Shown: piece after piece, positions 8,171 to 16,836 of the stretch
How the letters are laid out: every line of letters starts with the position of its first letter
Position numbering within the stretch: position 1 is the stretch's first letter
DNA from: DATDIC01 sp963777625
GTDB lineage: Bacteria > Pseudomonadota > Alphaproteobacteria > Acetobacterales > Acetobacteraceae
Reading direction: 5' to 3'
Length of the DNA: 64,000 bases
NCBI GenBank assembly: GCA_963777625.1
Contig: CAVZRO010000008.1
Location: 262,814-326,813 of the forward strand
Made by a program: the position numbers and the translations under genes
The notes under the pieces: model-generated
Seen by the model: the letters and a program-made list of their open reading frames with translations, nothing else
What the model was told of the DNA's origin: nothing
Database searches by the model: none

Positions 8171-9494
8171 TGGCCACGTCCGTCCGGTCCACGAAGCGGC
8201 GCAGGTTCCACTGCATGGCGTCGCCCAGGAACACGGGCACGGTCAGCTTCGACGGCCGTTCCGAGAGCAGCCGCCCCAGCGCCAACAACCACGTGACCCG
8301 CGCGAGCGTGACGGCCACGGGATGCACATCCATGCCGCGCACCTGTTCCGCGCAGGCTGTCACGATGCGGCGCCCGGTCCAGCCCGCCGCTTGCCCAGAC
8401 GCGATCAGGCGCCGCACCGCATGGAACAGGAACGTTCCGGAGCCGCATGCGGGGTCCAGCACCCGCTGCGCAAGCGGCGCGTCGACCGCTTCTGCCACCA
8501 CGCGCCCGGCGAGCCAGTCCGGCGTATAGTATTCCCCGAGATCGTGCCGCTCGTCCGGGTCCACCAGGCTTTCGTAGAGCACCTTCAGCACATCGGTCTC
8601 AACGTCGCTCAGGCGGAATCGGGCGGTCTGCGCCGCCACCTGCCGCACCAGATCGGCCCCCGCCGGCAGCTTCAGCGGCCAATCGAAGAAATCCGCCTCC
8701 ACAGCGCCCATGATGCCCTCGTCGGCCAGCGCGCGGCCGGACAGCAACCGCTCGGGGTCGCTGACCGGCAGATCCAGTACGCGGGCCGCGACCGTCTTGA
8801 CGACGACGGTGAGGTAAGTGTGCTGAAGAAACAGCGAATCTTTGCCGACATCCTCGCCGTAGGCCTCACGCAGCAGCCCGTCCCACAAATCGCGCTTCAG
8901 GCGCACCTCGGGGTCGTCCTTCAGCACCTCCCAGAGGGCGTCCAGGGTTAGCCGGGCGCGACTGAATGTCAGGCTCCCTTTTCCGAATGCCTGCGCAACG
9001 GTCCGCGCCTCCGGCAGCAGGTCGGTCGTTTCGGAAAGCAAGGGCTCCAGCCACGCCATCAGCTCGCCGGGCCGCTCGGGGTCGGTCGCGTAGCGCCGCA
9101 GCTCAGTCAGAGCACCGTCGACCAGTTGGTAGCCGATGAACGTGGCGCCGTCTGTCGCGATCCCCGTGACCGGACGGTTGCTGCGGGATCGGTGCGCGGC
9201 GTCGGCAAGGTAATCCGGCATGCGGGCTTCGACGTCGCCCTGCTCCCGCCGCAGATCGCTTTTCAGCTCGATCACCGTGGCGCCCCACATGGTGTCGATG
9301 CGGCCGCTGCTGTCGAGCAGGTAGACCTCGTGCGCTATCTCGTCATATGGCGCCCCGAACCCTTCACGAAGGAGCTCCGTCATATGGCCACGCAACGCCT
9401 CATGGCGCGGGCGGCCCGCCATGGCGCGGACGAGTTCAGGAAGTTTGTCGTGGCGCCATGTCACGTCGCTACGATGCCCTGGGTTCCGGTTCAC
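8085..9494 (-). CDS. Type IIG-like restriction-modification enzyme, N-terminal part (nuclease plus methyltransferase motif I)
   Basis: The start is GTG at 9494. Residues about 45-120 look like a PD-(D/E)XK nuclease: Asp67 in GRIDTMWG, then Glu76-x-Lys78 in VIELKSD. A helical region follows, then the methyltransferase domain with EYYTP at about 321 and motif I DPACGSGTF at 347-355, which binds AdoMet. The true protein leaves this frame at about residue 455 (LRIP) and continues in the 6467-8170 frame, giving a chain of about 1,000 residues. That architecture (nuclease, methyltransferase, specificity region) fits solitary type IIG enzymes. BREX PglX-like proteins are an alternative relative, but no other BREX gene is present. 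The neighbours are a toxin-antitoxin pair and a small divergent gene. Confidence 0.78.
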   Translation of the reverse strand: MNRNPGHRSDVTWRHDKLPELVRAMAGRPRHEALRGHMTELLREGFGAPYDEIAHEVYLLDSSGRIDTMWGATVIELKSDLRREQGDVEARMPDYLADAAHRSRSNRPVTGIATDGATFIGYQLVDGALTELRRYATDPERPGELMAWLEPLLSETTDLLPEARTVAQAFGKGSLTFSRARLTLDALWEVLKDDPEVRLKRDLWDGLLREAYGEDVGKDSLFLQHTYLTVVVKTVAARVLDLPVSDPERLLSGRALADEGIMGAVEADFFDWPLKLPAGADLVRQVAAQTARFRLSDVETDVLKVLYESLVDPDERHDLGEYYTPDWLAGRVVAEAVDAPLAQRVLDPACGSGTFLFHAVRRLIASGQAAGWTGRRIVTACAEQVRGMDVHPVAVTLARVTWLLALGRLLSERPSKLTVPVFLGDAMQWNLRRFVDRTDVAIEVPGEDRPLRIPTRLRRGSGHLRSRPG

Positions 9495-9537
9495 ACCAAG
9501 GCTCTCCCGAATCGGCGCCGCCTGCTATTGAGCGGAC

Positions 9538-9828
9538 ATGGATACGCGGTCTCGCCAGCCTGGACTTTTCGACACCGAGCCGGAATGTGATCACGCTGAC
9601 GCAGTGCTCGCGCGGGCACGGATGCGCGGGATGATCGATATGCTGAGCACGGCGTCAGCGCCGCCATGGACGGACGAGACAGATGTCATCCTGCATGACG
9701 GCGCCTTCAAACGCGCCATGCGCCTGGTCGCGGTCGATGAGGCCCAGGCGCTGTGGGCCGAATTCGACGCTCACATGGAGCGGCTCTATGCAATCTGGGC
9801 CCAGGCGAAGCCGGCATTGCAAAACTGA
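9538..9828 (+). CDS. Small hypothetical protein divergent from the R-M gene
   Basis: This 96-residue protein starts with ATG at 9538 and is mostly helical, with acidic and hydrophobic alternation in the second half (RLVAVDEAQALWAEFDAHMERLYAI). I recognise no family. It starts 43 bases from the divergent start of the restriction-modification gene, so the two may share a promoter region. It may be a controller or accessory protein, but there is no visible DNA-binding motif. It ends one base before the convergent gatA gene. Confidence 0.5.
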   Translation: MDTRSRQPGLFDTEPECDHADAVLARARMRGMIDMLSTASAPPWTDETDVILHDGAFKRAMRLVAVDEAQALWAEFDAHMERLYAIWAQAKPALQN

Positions 9829-11325
9829 TTATCGGAGCGTTTGCCGGTACCCCGCCCGTACCGCCGGCACCGAATCAAACCCCGCCGCCCGCTCGATCGC
9901 CGCAGCCACCGCCAGCACCGTCTCCTCATCGAACGGCTTGCCGATCACCTGCAGCCCCAGCGGCAGCCCGTTCGCATCCAGCCCGCCCGGCACCGAAATC
10001 GCCGGTACCCCCGCCAGATCCGCCTGAGTCGTGAACAAATCGTTCAGATACATCTTGATCGGATCGTCCATGTTCTCGCCCTGCGCGAACGCGGCGGACG
10101 GCGCGGTCGGTGTCAGCAGCGCGTCCACCTTGCCGAACGCCTCGGTGAAGTCGCGCAGGATCAGCGCCCGCACCTTCTGCGCCCGCAGGTAATACGCATC
10201 GTAATACCCCGCCGACAGCACATACGTCCCGATCAGGACGCGCCGCCGCACCTCCGGCCCGAACCCCTCGGCCCGCGTCCGCTCATACAGGTCGCGCAAA
10301 TCCTCGCCGTCCGCGCGCAGCCCGAACCGCACGCCGTCATAGCGCGCCAGGTTGGACGAAGCCTCCGCCGGCGCCACGATATAATACGTCGCCAGCCCGT
10401 ATTTCGTGTGCGGCAGAGACACATCGACAATCTCCGCCCCGGCGTCGCGCAGCCAGGCAATCCCCTGCTGCCACAGCGCCTCGATCTCCTCCGGCATCCC
10501 GTCGGCGCGATACTCGCGCGGAATGCCGATCCGCATCCCCCGCACCGACCGTCCGCACGAAGCCGCATAATCCGGCACCGGAATATCGGCGCTGGTGGAA
10601 TCCTTCGGGTCGTGCCCGGCCATGGAGCCCAGCAGGATCGCGCAATCCTCCACCGTGCGGCCGAACGGCCCGGGATGGTCCAGCGACGACGCGAACGCCA
10701 CCACACCCCACCGGCTGCATCGCCCGTAGGTCGGCTTCAGCCCGACGATCCCGCAGAACGACGCCGGCTGTCTGATCGACCCGCCGGTATCCGTCCCGGT
10801 CGCCCCCAGCGCCAGCCGCGCTGCCACCGCCGCCGCCGATCCGCCCGACGATCCCCCGGGCACCAGCACCGCTTCCGCGTCCTGCCGCCGCTTCCACGGG
10901 TTCTCCACCGGCCCATAAGCCGAGGTCATGTTGGACGAGCCCATCGCGAACTCGTCCATGTTCGCCTTGCCGAGGAACACCGCGCCGTCGCGCAGCAGGT
11001 TGGCGCTGACGGTGCTTTCATAGGGCGGCACGAACGGGCCCAGGATGCGGCTGCCCGCCGTGGTGCGCACGCCGGCGGTGCAGAACAGGTCCTTGATCGC
11101 CAGCGGAATGCCGGTCAGCGCGCGACCGTCGCCGCGTGCCAGCGCCGCGTCGGCGGCATCGGCCTGCGCCAGAGCCCGATCCGCCGTCACGGTGATGAAC
11201 GCATTCAGCCGAGGATTCAGCGCCTCGATCGCCGCCAGATGCGCCTCGGTCAGCTCGCGCGCGCGGAACGCCTTGCGGCGCAGCCCGTCGCGCGCGGCGG
11301 CCAGGGTAAGGTCGGTCAGACTCAT
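9829..11325 (-). CDS. gatA: Aspartyl/glutamyl-tRNA amidotransferase subunit A
   Basis: This 498-residue amidase-signature enzyme is the glutaminase subunit of GatCAB, which converts Glu-tRNA(Gln) (and Asp-tRNA(Asn)) to the amidated form. The catalytic lysine lies in GIPLAIKDLF, the glycine/serine-rich motif is PGGSSGGSAAAVAAR, and the nucleophilic serine is in GTDTGGSIRQPA. The C-terminal region (AGVPAISVPGGLDANGLPLG) is also typical. Length is normal for the family. It follows gatC with a 4-base overlap. The gatB gene would be expected further downstream, but here the next rightward gene is the unrelated 96-residue protein, so gatB is encoded elsewhere. Confidence 0.97.
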   Translation of the reverse strand: MSLTDLTLAAARDGLRRKAFRARELTEAHLAAIEALNPRLNAFITVTADRALAQADAADAALARGDGRALTGIPLAIKDLFCTAGVRTTAGSRILGPFVPPYESTVSANLLRDGAVFLGKANMDEFAMGSSNMTSAYGPVENPWKRRQDAEAVLVPGGSSGGSAAAVAARLALGATGTDTGGSIRQPASFCGIVGLKPTYGRCSRWGVVAFASSLDHPGPFGRTVEDCAILLGSMAGHDPKDSTSADIPVPDYAASCGRSVRGMRIGIPREYRADGMPEEIEALWQQGIAWLRDAGAEIVDVSLPHTKYGLATYYIVAPAEASSNLARYDGVRFGLRADGEDLRDLYERTRAEGFGPEVRRRVLIGTYVLSAGYYDAYYLRAQKVRALILRDFTEAFGKVDALLTPTAPSAAFAQGENMDDPIKMYLNDLFTTQADLAGVPAISVPGGLDANGLPLGLQVIGKPFDEETVLAVAAAIERAAGFDSVPAVRAGYRQTLR

Positions 11326-11609
11326 TCGACGACCTTCGGCACGGCGTAGAAATCACCGATCCGCTCCGGGGCATTGGCCAGCACCTTCTCGGCATAGCCG
11401 CCATCGGTCACGATATCGTCGCGCATCTTCAGCGCCATCCCTGCGGCGCCGGTCAGCGGCTCCACACCCTCCACATCGACCTCGTTCAGTTGCTCGATCC
11501 AGCCGAGGATGCCGTTCAGTTCGGCCTGGAGCTGCGCAAGCTGGGCCTCGTCCACGCGGATGCGGGCCAGCATGGCGATGCGACGGACGGTCGCCGGGTC
11601 CAGCGACAT
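11322..11609 (-). CDS. gatC: Aspartyl/glutamyl-tRNA amidotransferase subunit C
   Basis: This small 95-residue subunit stabilises GatA and links it to GatB. The sequence is typical of GatC: MSLDPATVRRIAMLARI at the start, LNGILGWIEQLNEVDVEGVEP in the middle and the tail PERIGDFYAVPKVVE. I chose the start at 11609 because it aligns with family members. An in-frame upstream extension (to 11657) would add 16 atypical residues and collide with the divergent ruvX start. The gene overlaps gatA by 4 bases. Confidence 0.95.
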   Translation of the reverse strand: MSLDPATVRRIAMLARIRVDEAQLAQLQAELNGILGWIEQLNEVDVEGVEPLTGAAGMALKMRDDIVTDGGYAEKVLANAPERIGDFYAVPKVVE

Positions 11610-11656
11610 GGGCGGTGTCCTTGGCTGCGGAGAAGCCGCGGACCATAACGGCCGCA

Positions 11657-12118
11657 ATGGCGCTGTTCAACCTGACGGAGCTGCGCGGGATGCTGGGCAA
11701 GGATGAGCGGCTGCTCGGCATCGATCCGGGGAGCCGCACGATCGGCCTGGCGCTCAGCGACGTGCGGCTGACCCTGGCGACGCCGTACGGAAGCCTGAAA
11801 CGCGGTAAGCTGCGCGACAACGCGGCGGCGATCCTGGCGATCGCCCGGAAGGAAGGCGCCGGGGGCGTGGTGATTGGCTGGCCGCTGTCGATGGACGGCA
11901 CGATCGGCCCAGCAGCGCAGGCGGCGCGGGACTGGGGCGAGGCGCTATCGCAGGCCACCGGCCTGCCCGCTTCCTTGTGGGACGAGCGGTTGTCCACCGC
12001 CGGCGTCAGTCGCTTCCTGATCGAGGAAGCGGATCTCAGCCGCGGTCGCCGGAGCCGGGTGGTTGATTCGATGGCGGCTGCCTGGACCTTGCAGGCCGCG
12101 CTGGATGCGACCGGATGA
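11657..12118 (+). CDS. ruvX: Holliday junction resolvase-like YqgF/RuvX
   Basis: This 153-residue protein is of the YqgF family, which has an RNase H fold and is implicated in 16S rRNA 5' maturation and proposed as a Holliday junction resolvase. Visible motifs are LLGIDPGSRTIGLALSD (first acidic residue), VVIGWPLSMDGTIGP, LWDERLSTAGVSRFL and the C-terminal DSMAAAWTLQ with the last conserved Asp. The start at 11657 fits the family. The open frame continues far upstream only because the opposite strand codes for gatC. It is divergent from gatC with about 47 bases between. Confidence 0.93.
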   Translation: MALFNLTELRGMLGKDERLLGIDPGSRTIGLALSDVRLTLATPYGSLKRGKLRDNAAAILAIARKEGAGGVVIGWPLSMDGTIGPAAQAARDWGEALSQATGLPASLWDERLSTAGVSRFLIEEADLSRGRRSRVVDSMAAAWTLQAALDATG

Positions 12119-12311
12119 TCGACGCGCGGGCTGAAGGCAGTCGCGGCGCGGTTCCCGAGTAGTTGGAATCGTGCTGAAAGGACGCACCGGCAAGAACGGT
12201 GCAATGTCCCCCTTCACTTGACGGAAACGTGCTCATCGCCGTCTTAGCTGTTACCTCATGTCGCCGTGCCCCCGTAATATCTTGAAGCCACCAATTTCGA
12301 GGAATCAGTCC

Positions 12312-12651
12312 GTGCCGGACGCGCAGGTCACCAACAACAGCCCAGCAACCACACCGCCGTCGGACGATGTCGCCAACCCGTCCGGCGCGGTAACCGATGC
12401 CCTCGCCCGCGTGCAGGAGGCGGTCGCCGACGTGCAGGAGAGCGGGCTGCAGGAATTCGGTGGAGGCGGCCATAGAGGCCATCGACGCCGGCCGCGCGAC
12501 GCTCGATGAAGCGGCGGGCGATCACCTCGCCGGCGTCGCCGACGCGCTGGAACAGGCCCTGGATGAGATCGAGAAAGGCAAGGTTGCCAATCTGCTGCCG
12601 GTTATCGAGCAAGCCAAGTCGATTATTCAGGCGGGCTCCGCGGAAGGCTGA
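12312..12651 (+). pseudogene. Small helical protein, one-base frameshift
   Basis: Two overlapping frames encode what reads as one acidic helical protein. The first frame gives VPDAQVTNNSPATTP...ALARVQEAVADVQESGLQE. The second continues SVEAAIEAIDAGRATLDEAAGDHLAG to AKSIIQAGSAEG. Removing one T near GGAATTCGG (about 12455-12457) restores a chain of about 112 residues. The start is probably GTG at 12312, seven bases after a GAGGAA ribosome binding site. An upstream ATG at 12258 is less likely. The regular heptad-like pattern suggests a coiled coil or helical bundle. No family is recognised. The break may be a sequencing error rather than decay. Confidence 0.5.
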
Positions 12652-12837
12652 TGTCGGCGACGGCGGAAGCGGGCGTTCGCGCCGCGCCGGGCCGGACGCT
12701 ACGCAGATCGGGCGCGTAATGGCTGTCCGTGCGAGCCGCGTCCGATGACCGATGAAACACCCGGGCAGCCATGTTTGACTGGATTTTGAAACGTCCGGAT
12801 CGGTCTGGACCAAGGCCGCGCAACGCGCGGTCGTGTC

Positions 12838-14859
12838 ATGGCTAACGGACAGGGCACCGTCGTGCGGTTGTCGGGCACACCGAACTCGATCCCCCCGTCG
12901 GGAAAACCTCGATCGAACGCGCTGACTGGCGTCGTCATCGCGGTCGTGATCGTCTGCGCGCTTTATTTCGGCAGTGAGGTACTGATCCCGATCACACTGG
13001 CGATTTTGCTGTGCTTCGTGCTCAGCCCGCTGATGGGGCTGCTGCGGCGCCTGCTGCTTCCCCGGGTGATTGCCGCGCTGCTTGCGGTGCTGATCGCGAT
13101 CGGAATCATCATCGTGCTGGGTGGTATCATTGGCGCGCAGATAGCTGGACTCGCCGGACAAGCCCCGCAGTATGAGACCACGATCGAGAACAAGGCCGCA
13201 GCGCTGCAGACGTTTATCGGTACTAATCTCACGAACCGCTTTAGCGGCTTCCTGAACAAGATCGAGAACGTCGGCGCCCCGCCACAGAAGCCGGCCGCGC
13301 AGTCTACGGAACCGCAAACCGCCAGCAGCCGTCCGAGCCAGCCATCCGCACCCAAGCCGGTTCCGGTCGTCATCACCGAATCACCCACGACGTCCGCGCT
13401 CGATCTTGGGCGACGCATTCTGGAGCCCCTGCTAAGCCCGCTCGCGACCCTGGGCATCATCCTGGTGGTCGCGGTTTTCGCGCTGTTGCAGAAGGACGAT
13501 CTGCGAGATCGGCTGATCCGATTGTTCGGGTCGAGCGATCTGCACCGGACGACAGCCGCGATGGACGATGCCGGGCGGCGGCTGACGCGGTATTTTCTCA
13601 CCCAGCTTGGGCTTAACTGTACGTTTGGTGCCATCGTCGGCGTCGGGCTTTATTTCATCGGCGTGCCGAGTGCCGGGCTTTGGGGCATACTCGGCGCAAT
13701 CCTGCGGTTCGTGCCGTATATCGGCTCGTACATCGCCGCCGCCCTGCCGCTCGTTCTGGCCGCGGCGGTCGGCAATGGCTGGAGCATGGTGCTCTGGACG
13801 GCGGTGCTTTATATCGTCACCGAGCTGATCATGGGCCAGGCTGTCGAGCCCATGGTGTATGGCCATAGCACGGGCCTGTCGCCGTTTGCCGTCATTATCG
13901 CGGCGATTTTCTGGACCTGGATCTGGGGGCCCATCGGGCTGATCCTCTCCACCCCGTTGACGCTATGCCTCGTTGTTCTCGGCCGGCATATCGAGCAACT
14001 GGAATTTCTCGACGTCGCGCTGGGCGATCGGCCGGCGCTGACTCCGACCGAGAATTTCTATCAGCGCATTCTCGCCGGCGATCCCGACGAAGCGGTGGAG
14101 CAGGCGGAGCGGTTCCTCGCCGAGCATTCCCTGTCGGCATATTACGATGAAGTGGCGCTCGAGGGCCTTCAGCTCGCCGCGGCCGATGCGACCAGGGGGG
14201 TGCTGTCCGAACAACAGGTCGAGCGCATCAACCTTGCGGTCAAGGAGCTTGTGGATGATCTGGCTGAGCACGACGACGTGCAGCCATCGCCGCGGAAACA
14301 TGACGACAGCGTCGCCGGGGAAGCGCCAGACAAGCCGATGAACGTGCCCGAACCGGCTTCAACCGACAGCGCGGAGGTGCCGCCATCGCCGGAGTGGCGA
14401 GGCGAGACACCGGTGCTTTGCGTCGCCGGACGGGGGCCGCTCGACGAGGCCGCTTCGGCGATGCTTGCCCAGTTGCTGGGGAAGCACGGGATCGGCAGCC
14501 GCATGGTTTCGTATGAAGCGGTCTCGCGCGCCCGGATCGCGAGTGTGGAGGCATCGGGCGTCGTCATGGTGTGTCTCTCGTATCTCGACATCACCGGTAG
14601 TCCGGCTCACCTCCGATTTCTCATCCGGCGGATCAGGCAGCGGTTTTCGGGAGCGGCAATTCTGGTTGGAATCTGGCCGGCGGCGGACCCGTTCCTGCGG
14701 GATCGGGCGTCGCAACAGGCCGCCGGGGCCGACCATTATGTCGGCTCCATACGAGAGGCGCTCAACATCTGCCTCTCTGCGGCGCACAATTCCGGTGGAG
14801 AGCCGCCGGGGAGCCAACCGCGACTCGAGGTTGCCGGAATCCCCGCGGCGGGGACCTGA
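12838..14859 (+). CDS. AI-2E family transporter with extra C-terminal domain
   Basis: Residues about 25-400 form the AI-2E/PerM family membrane domain, with hydrophobic segments near the N-terminus and clusters around 205-225 and 260-390. It includes the conserved GVGLYFIGVPSAGLWGILGA and AIFWTWIWGPIGLILSTPLT. Family members move autoinducer-2 or, in some lineages, act as Na+/H+ antiporters, so the substrate here is open. A proline-rich insert follows the second helix. After the membrane domain come about 270 cytoplasmic residues. These include a helical segment and a Rossmann-like domain (TPVLCVAGRGPLDEAASAML, then ASGVVMVCLSYLD) resembling a B12-binding-like or receiver-like fold. The 673-residue length is nearly double that of minimal family members. 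Confidence 0.85.
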   Translation: MANGQGTVVRLSGTPNSIPPSGKPRSNALTGVVIAVVIVCALYFGSEVLIPITLAILLCFVLSPLMGLLRRLLLPRVIAALLAVLIAIGIIIVLGGIIGAQIAGLAGQAPQYETTIENKAAALQTFIGTNLTNRFSGFLNKIENVGAPPQKPAAQSTEPQTASSRPSQPSAPKPVPVVITESPTTSALDLGRRILEPLLSPLATLGIILVVAVFALLQKDDLRDRLIRLFGSSDLHRTTAAMDDAGRRLTRYFLTQLGLNCTFGAIVGVGLYFIGVPSAGLWGILGAILRFVPYIGSYIAAALPLVLAAAVGNGWSMVLWTAVLYIVTELIMGQAVEPMVYGHSTGLSPFAVIIAAIFWTWIWGPIGLILSTPLTLCLVVLGRHIEQLEFLDVALGDRPALTPTENFYQRILAGDPDEAVEQAERFLAEHSLSAYYDEVALEGLQLAAADATRGVLSEQQVERINLAVKELVDDLAEHDDVQPSPRKHDDSVAGEAPDKPMNVPEPASTDSAEVPPSPEWRGETPVLCVAGRGPLDEAASAMLAQLLGKHGIGSRMVSYEAVSRARIASVEASGVVMVCLSYLDITGSPAHLRFLIRRIRQRFSGAAILVGIWPAADPFLRDRASQQAAGADHYVGSIREALNICLSAAHNSGGEPPGSQPRLEVAGIPAAGT

Positions 14860-14953
14860 TGCCTGCGACGCCATGGTTGCAGGCCCGCGCAAACCGTTGT
14901 CGCGGACCAGCCGCCGGTTGACAGGTTTCCGGCCGGTCTCCACGGTCGGCCGC

Positions 14954-15955
14954 ATGCAGGCCCAGGGGCTGTTCGATCTCCAGGTGAATGGATATGCGGG
15001 GATCGACTTCAACTCCGCCGACATCACGCCCGACGGTCTGGACCACGCCCTGGAGCGCATGTGGCGCAGCGGCGTCACGCGGTGCCTGCCGACAATCATC
15101 ACCGCGCCGGTCGACATCCTGGCAGAGCGGCTGGAAGCACTCGACCGGGCGGTGGCAACCAGCCGGTTCGGCGGGGCTATGGTGCCCGGATATCACCTGG
15201 AGGGACCGTTTCTCAGCCCGGAAGATGGATTTGCCGGCTGCCATCCCGCCTCCGCAATGCTGGCTCCGGACCCCGCGCTGGTGCAACGGCTGGAAGCACC
15301 GCTGCGCCGCCCGATCTTGCTGCTGACCCTGGCGCCCGAACGGCAAGGCGCCGTCGAGCTGGTTCGCTGGGCGCGGCGGCGGGGCAAGATCATTGCGCTG
15401 GGCCACACCGCCGCCTCCGCCGCGCAGGTGTCCGCCGCGGTGGAAGCCGGCGCATCCCTGAGTACGCATCTCGGCAACGGGCTGCGGGGCATGCTGCCGA
15501 AATTCGCCAATCCGCTGATCGCCCAGCTCGCCGAAGACCGGCTTTGCGCGAGCTTTATCGCGGACGGCATTCATGTCCCGCCGCCGGCTCTGAAGGTGAT
15601 GTTGCGGGCGAAGACCCTTGAACGCAGCATTCTGGTCACCGACGCGACCGCGGCCGCCGCTGCCCCGGCCGGCCGCTACGAATTTGCCGGCATGGCGATC
15701 GAGCACGCCGCCGATGGTTCGGTCCGGGTCCCCGGCGGGCTCGTGCTGGCGGGTTCCTCGCTGCGGCTGGACCAGGCGGTACGCAATCTAGCGGCTTGGG
15801 GACTGGCCTCGGCCGACATGGCGCTCCGGCTCGCCGCCGGAAATCCGACCGCGCTGATGGCGCCGGCGCTGGCAGCACATGGCGTGGATTTGCAGCCGAG
15901 ATCGGTGGCCTGGTCGGACGCCCTGGTCCCGCAGGTAACCGGGCTGCCAGCCTGA
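14954..15955 (+). CDS. nagA: N-acetylglucosamine-6-phosphate deacetylase-like amidohydrolase
   Basis: NagA removes acetate from GlcNAc-6-phosphate in amino-sugar recycling. The protein has FDLQVNGYAGIDFNSADI at the start, the metal-site motif YHLEGPFLSPEDGFAGCHP, GHTAASAAQVSAAVEAGA, STHLGN, FIADGIHVPP and ILVTDATAAA. The N-terminal small beta domain usual in NagA is missing (333 versus about 380 residues). The usual THLFNAM is replaced by THLGNGLRGM, so it belongs to a shorter, divergent branch and substrate specificity may differ. I chose ATG 14954. An in-frame ATG at 14873 adds 27 basic residues. It starts 94 bases after the transporter gene. Confidence 0.8.
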   Translation: MQAQGLFDLQVNGYAGIDFNSADITPDGLDHALERMWRSGVTRCLPTIITAPVDILAERLEALDRAVATSRFGGAMVPGYHLEGPFLSPEDGFAGCHPASAMLAPDPALVQRLEAPLRRPILLLTLAPERQGAVELVRWARRRGKIIALGHTAASAAQVSAAVEAGASLSTHLGNGLRGMLPKFANPLIAQLAEDRLCASFIADGIHVPPPALKVMLRAKTLERSILVTDATAAAAAPAGRYEFAGMAIEHAADGSVRVPGGLVLAGSSLRLDQAVRNLAAWGLASADMALRLAAGNPTALMAPALAAHGVDLQPRSVAWSDALVPQVTGLPA

Positions 15956-15979
15956 CTGTGCCGCCCATATAACCCGGCG

Positions 15980-16768
15980 ATGAGCGGTGACAGCGACATG
16001 TTCGACGTCCGGGCGGTCCGCCGGCACCGCGACCGGGCGGCGCGACAGGTCGGGTCGGTCGCCGGGCTGCTGAGCGACCTGGCCGGACGGCTGCTGGACC
16101 GGCTCGACGACACGACGGTGCGCTTCGGCCGGGCGCTGGACGTGGGTGGACGGGGCGTCGTTGCGCCCCTGCTGCGGGCACGCGGCATCGACACGGTCTG
16201 CTGCGATCTCTCTCCCGCCATGGCGGCGATCAATCCGTCTCCGGCCGTCGCCGCCGATGCCGAGTTCCTGCCCTTCGCGCCAGGCAGCTTCGATCTTGTG
16301 GTGGCAAGCCTGTCGCTGCACTGGATCAATGACCTGCCGGGGGCGCTGATCCAGCTTCGGCGTGCGCTGCGGCCTGCCGGGCTGCTGCTGGCGAGCATGC
16401 CGGCACTCGGCACATTGGGTGAGCTGCGCACGGCGTTGGCCGAGGCCGAGGCCGAGCTGACCGGCGGTGCCTCCCCGCGCGTGTCCCCGTTTCCGATGTT
16501 GCGCGATTGCGCCGCACTGCTGCAGCGGGCGGGGTATGCTCTCCCGGTTGCCGACCAGGAGGAGATCCGCCTTCTCTATTCCAACCCGCTGATGCTGCTG
16601 CGCGACCTGCGCGCCGCCGGGGAGACCAATGCGCTGCGGCTACGCGATCGCCGCATTCCGCCCCGCATGCTGTTTCCTGCCGCCCTGGATGCCATGCCGG
16701 CGGATGAGACGGGTGTCGCGGTGACGCTGCGGCTGGCGATGATGACCGGATGGGCGCCCGACCCATGA
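15980..16768 (+). CDS. SAM-dependent methyltransferase, NDUFAF5/BioC-like
   Basis: This 262-residue class I methyltransferase has a motif I variant RALDVGGRGVVAPLL, the acidic residue after strand 2 in CCDLSP, and the FDLVVASLSLHWINDLPGAL motif. That last motif is typical of the alphaproteobacterial homologues of human NDUFAF5, a complex I assembly factor that hydroxylates an arginine. The N-terminal FDVRAVRRHRDRAA also fits this group. The role is therefore probably in respiratory complex assembly rather than biotin synthesis, but this is inference. It follows the nagA-like gene by 24 bases and is probably co-transcribed. Confidence 0.82.
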   Translation: MSGDSDMFDVRAVRRHRDRAARQVGSVAGLLSDLAGRLLDRLDDTTVRFGRALDVGGRGVVAPLLRARGIDTVCCDLSPAMAAINPSPAVAADAEFLPFAPGSFDLVVASLSLHWINDLPGALIQLRRALRPAGLLLASMPALGTLGELRTALAEAEAELTGGASPRVSPFPMLRDCAALLQRAGYALPVADQEEIRLLYSNPLMLLRDLRAAGETNALRLRDRRIPPRMLFPAALDAMPADETGVAVTLRLAMMTGWAPDP

Positions 16769-16836
16769 CACGGCGCGGCAGTGTGGTAGTGGTTTCGGAC
16801 CATGCTGCCAGCAACAAAGCTGCCGGAGACCATCCG

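Noticed and set aside
12184..12202. GCACCG/CGGTGC hairpin after ruvX
   Set aside because: Only 6-base stem with no U-run. Not enough to call a terminator.
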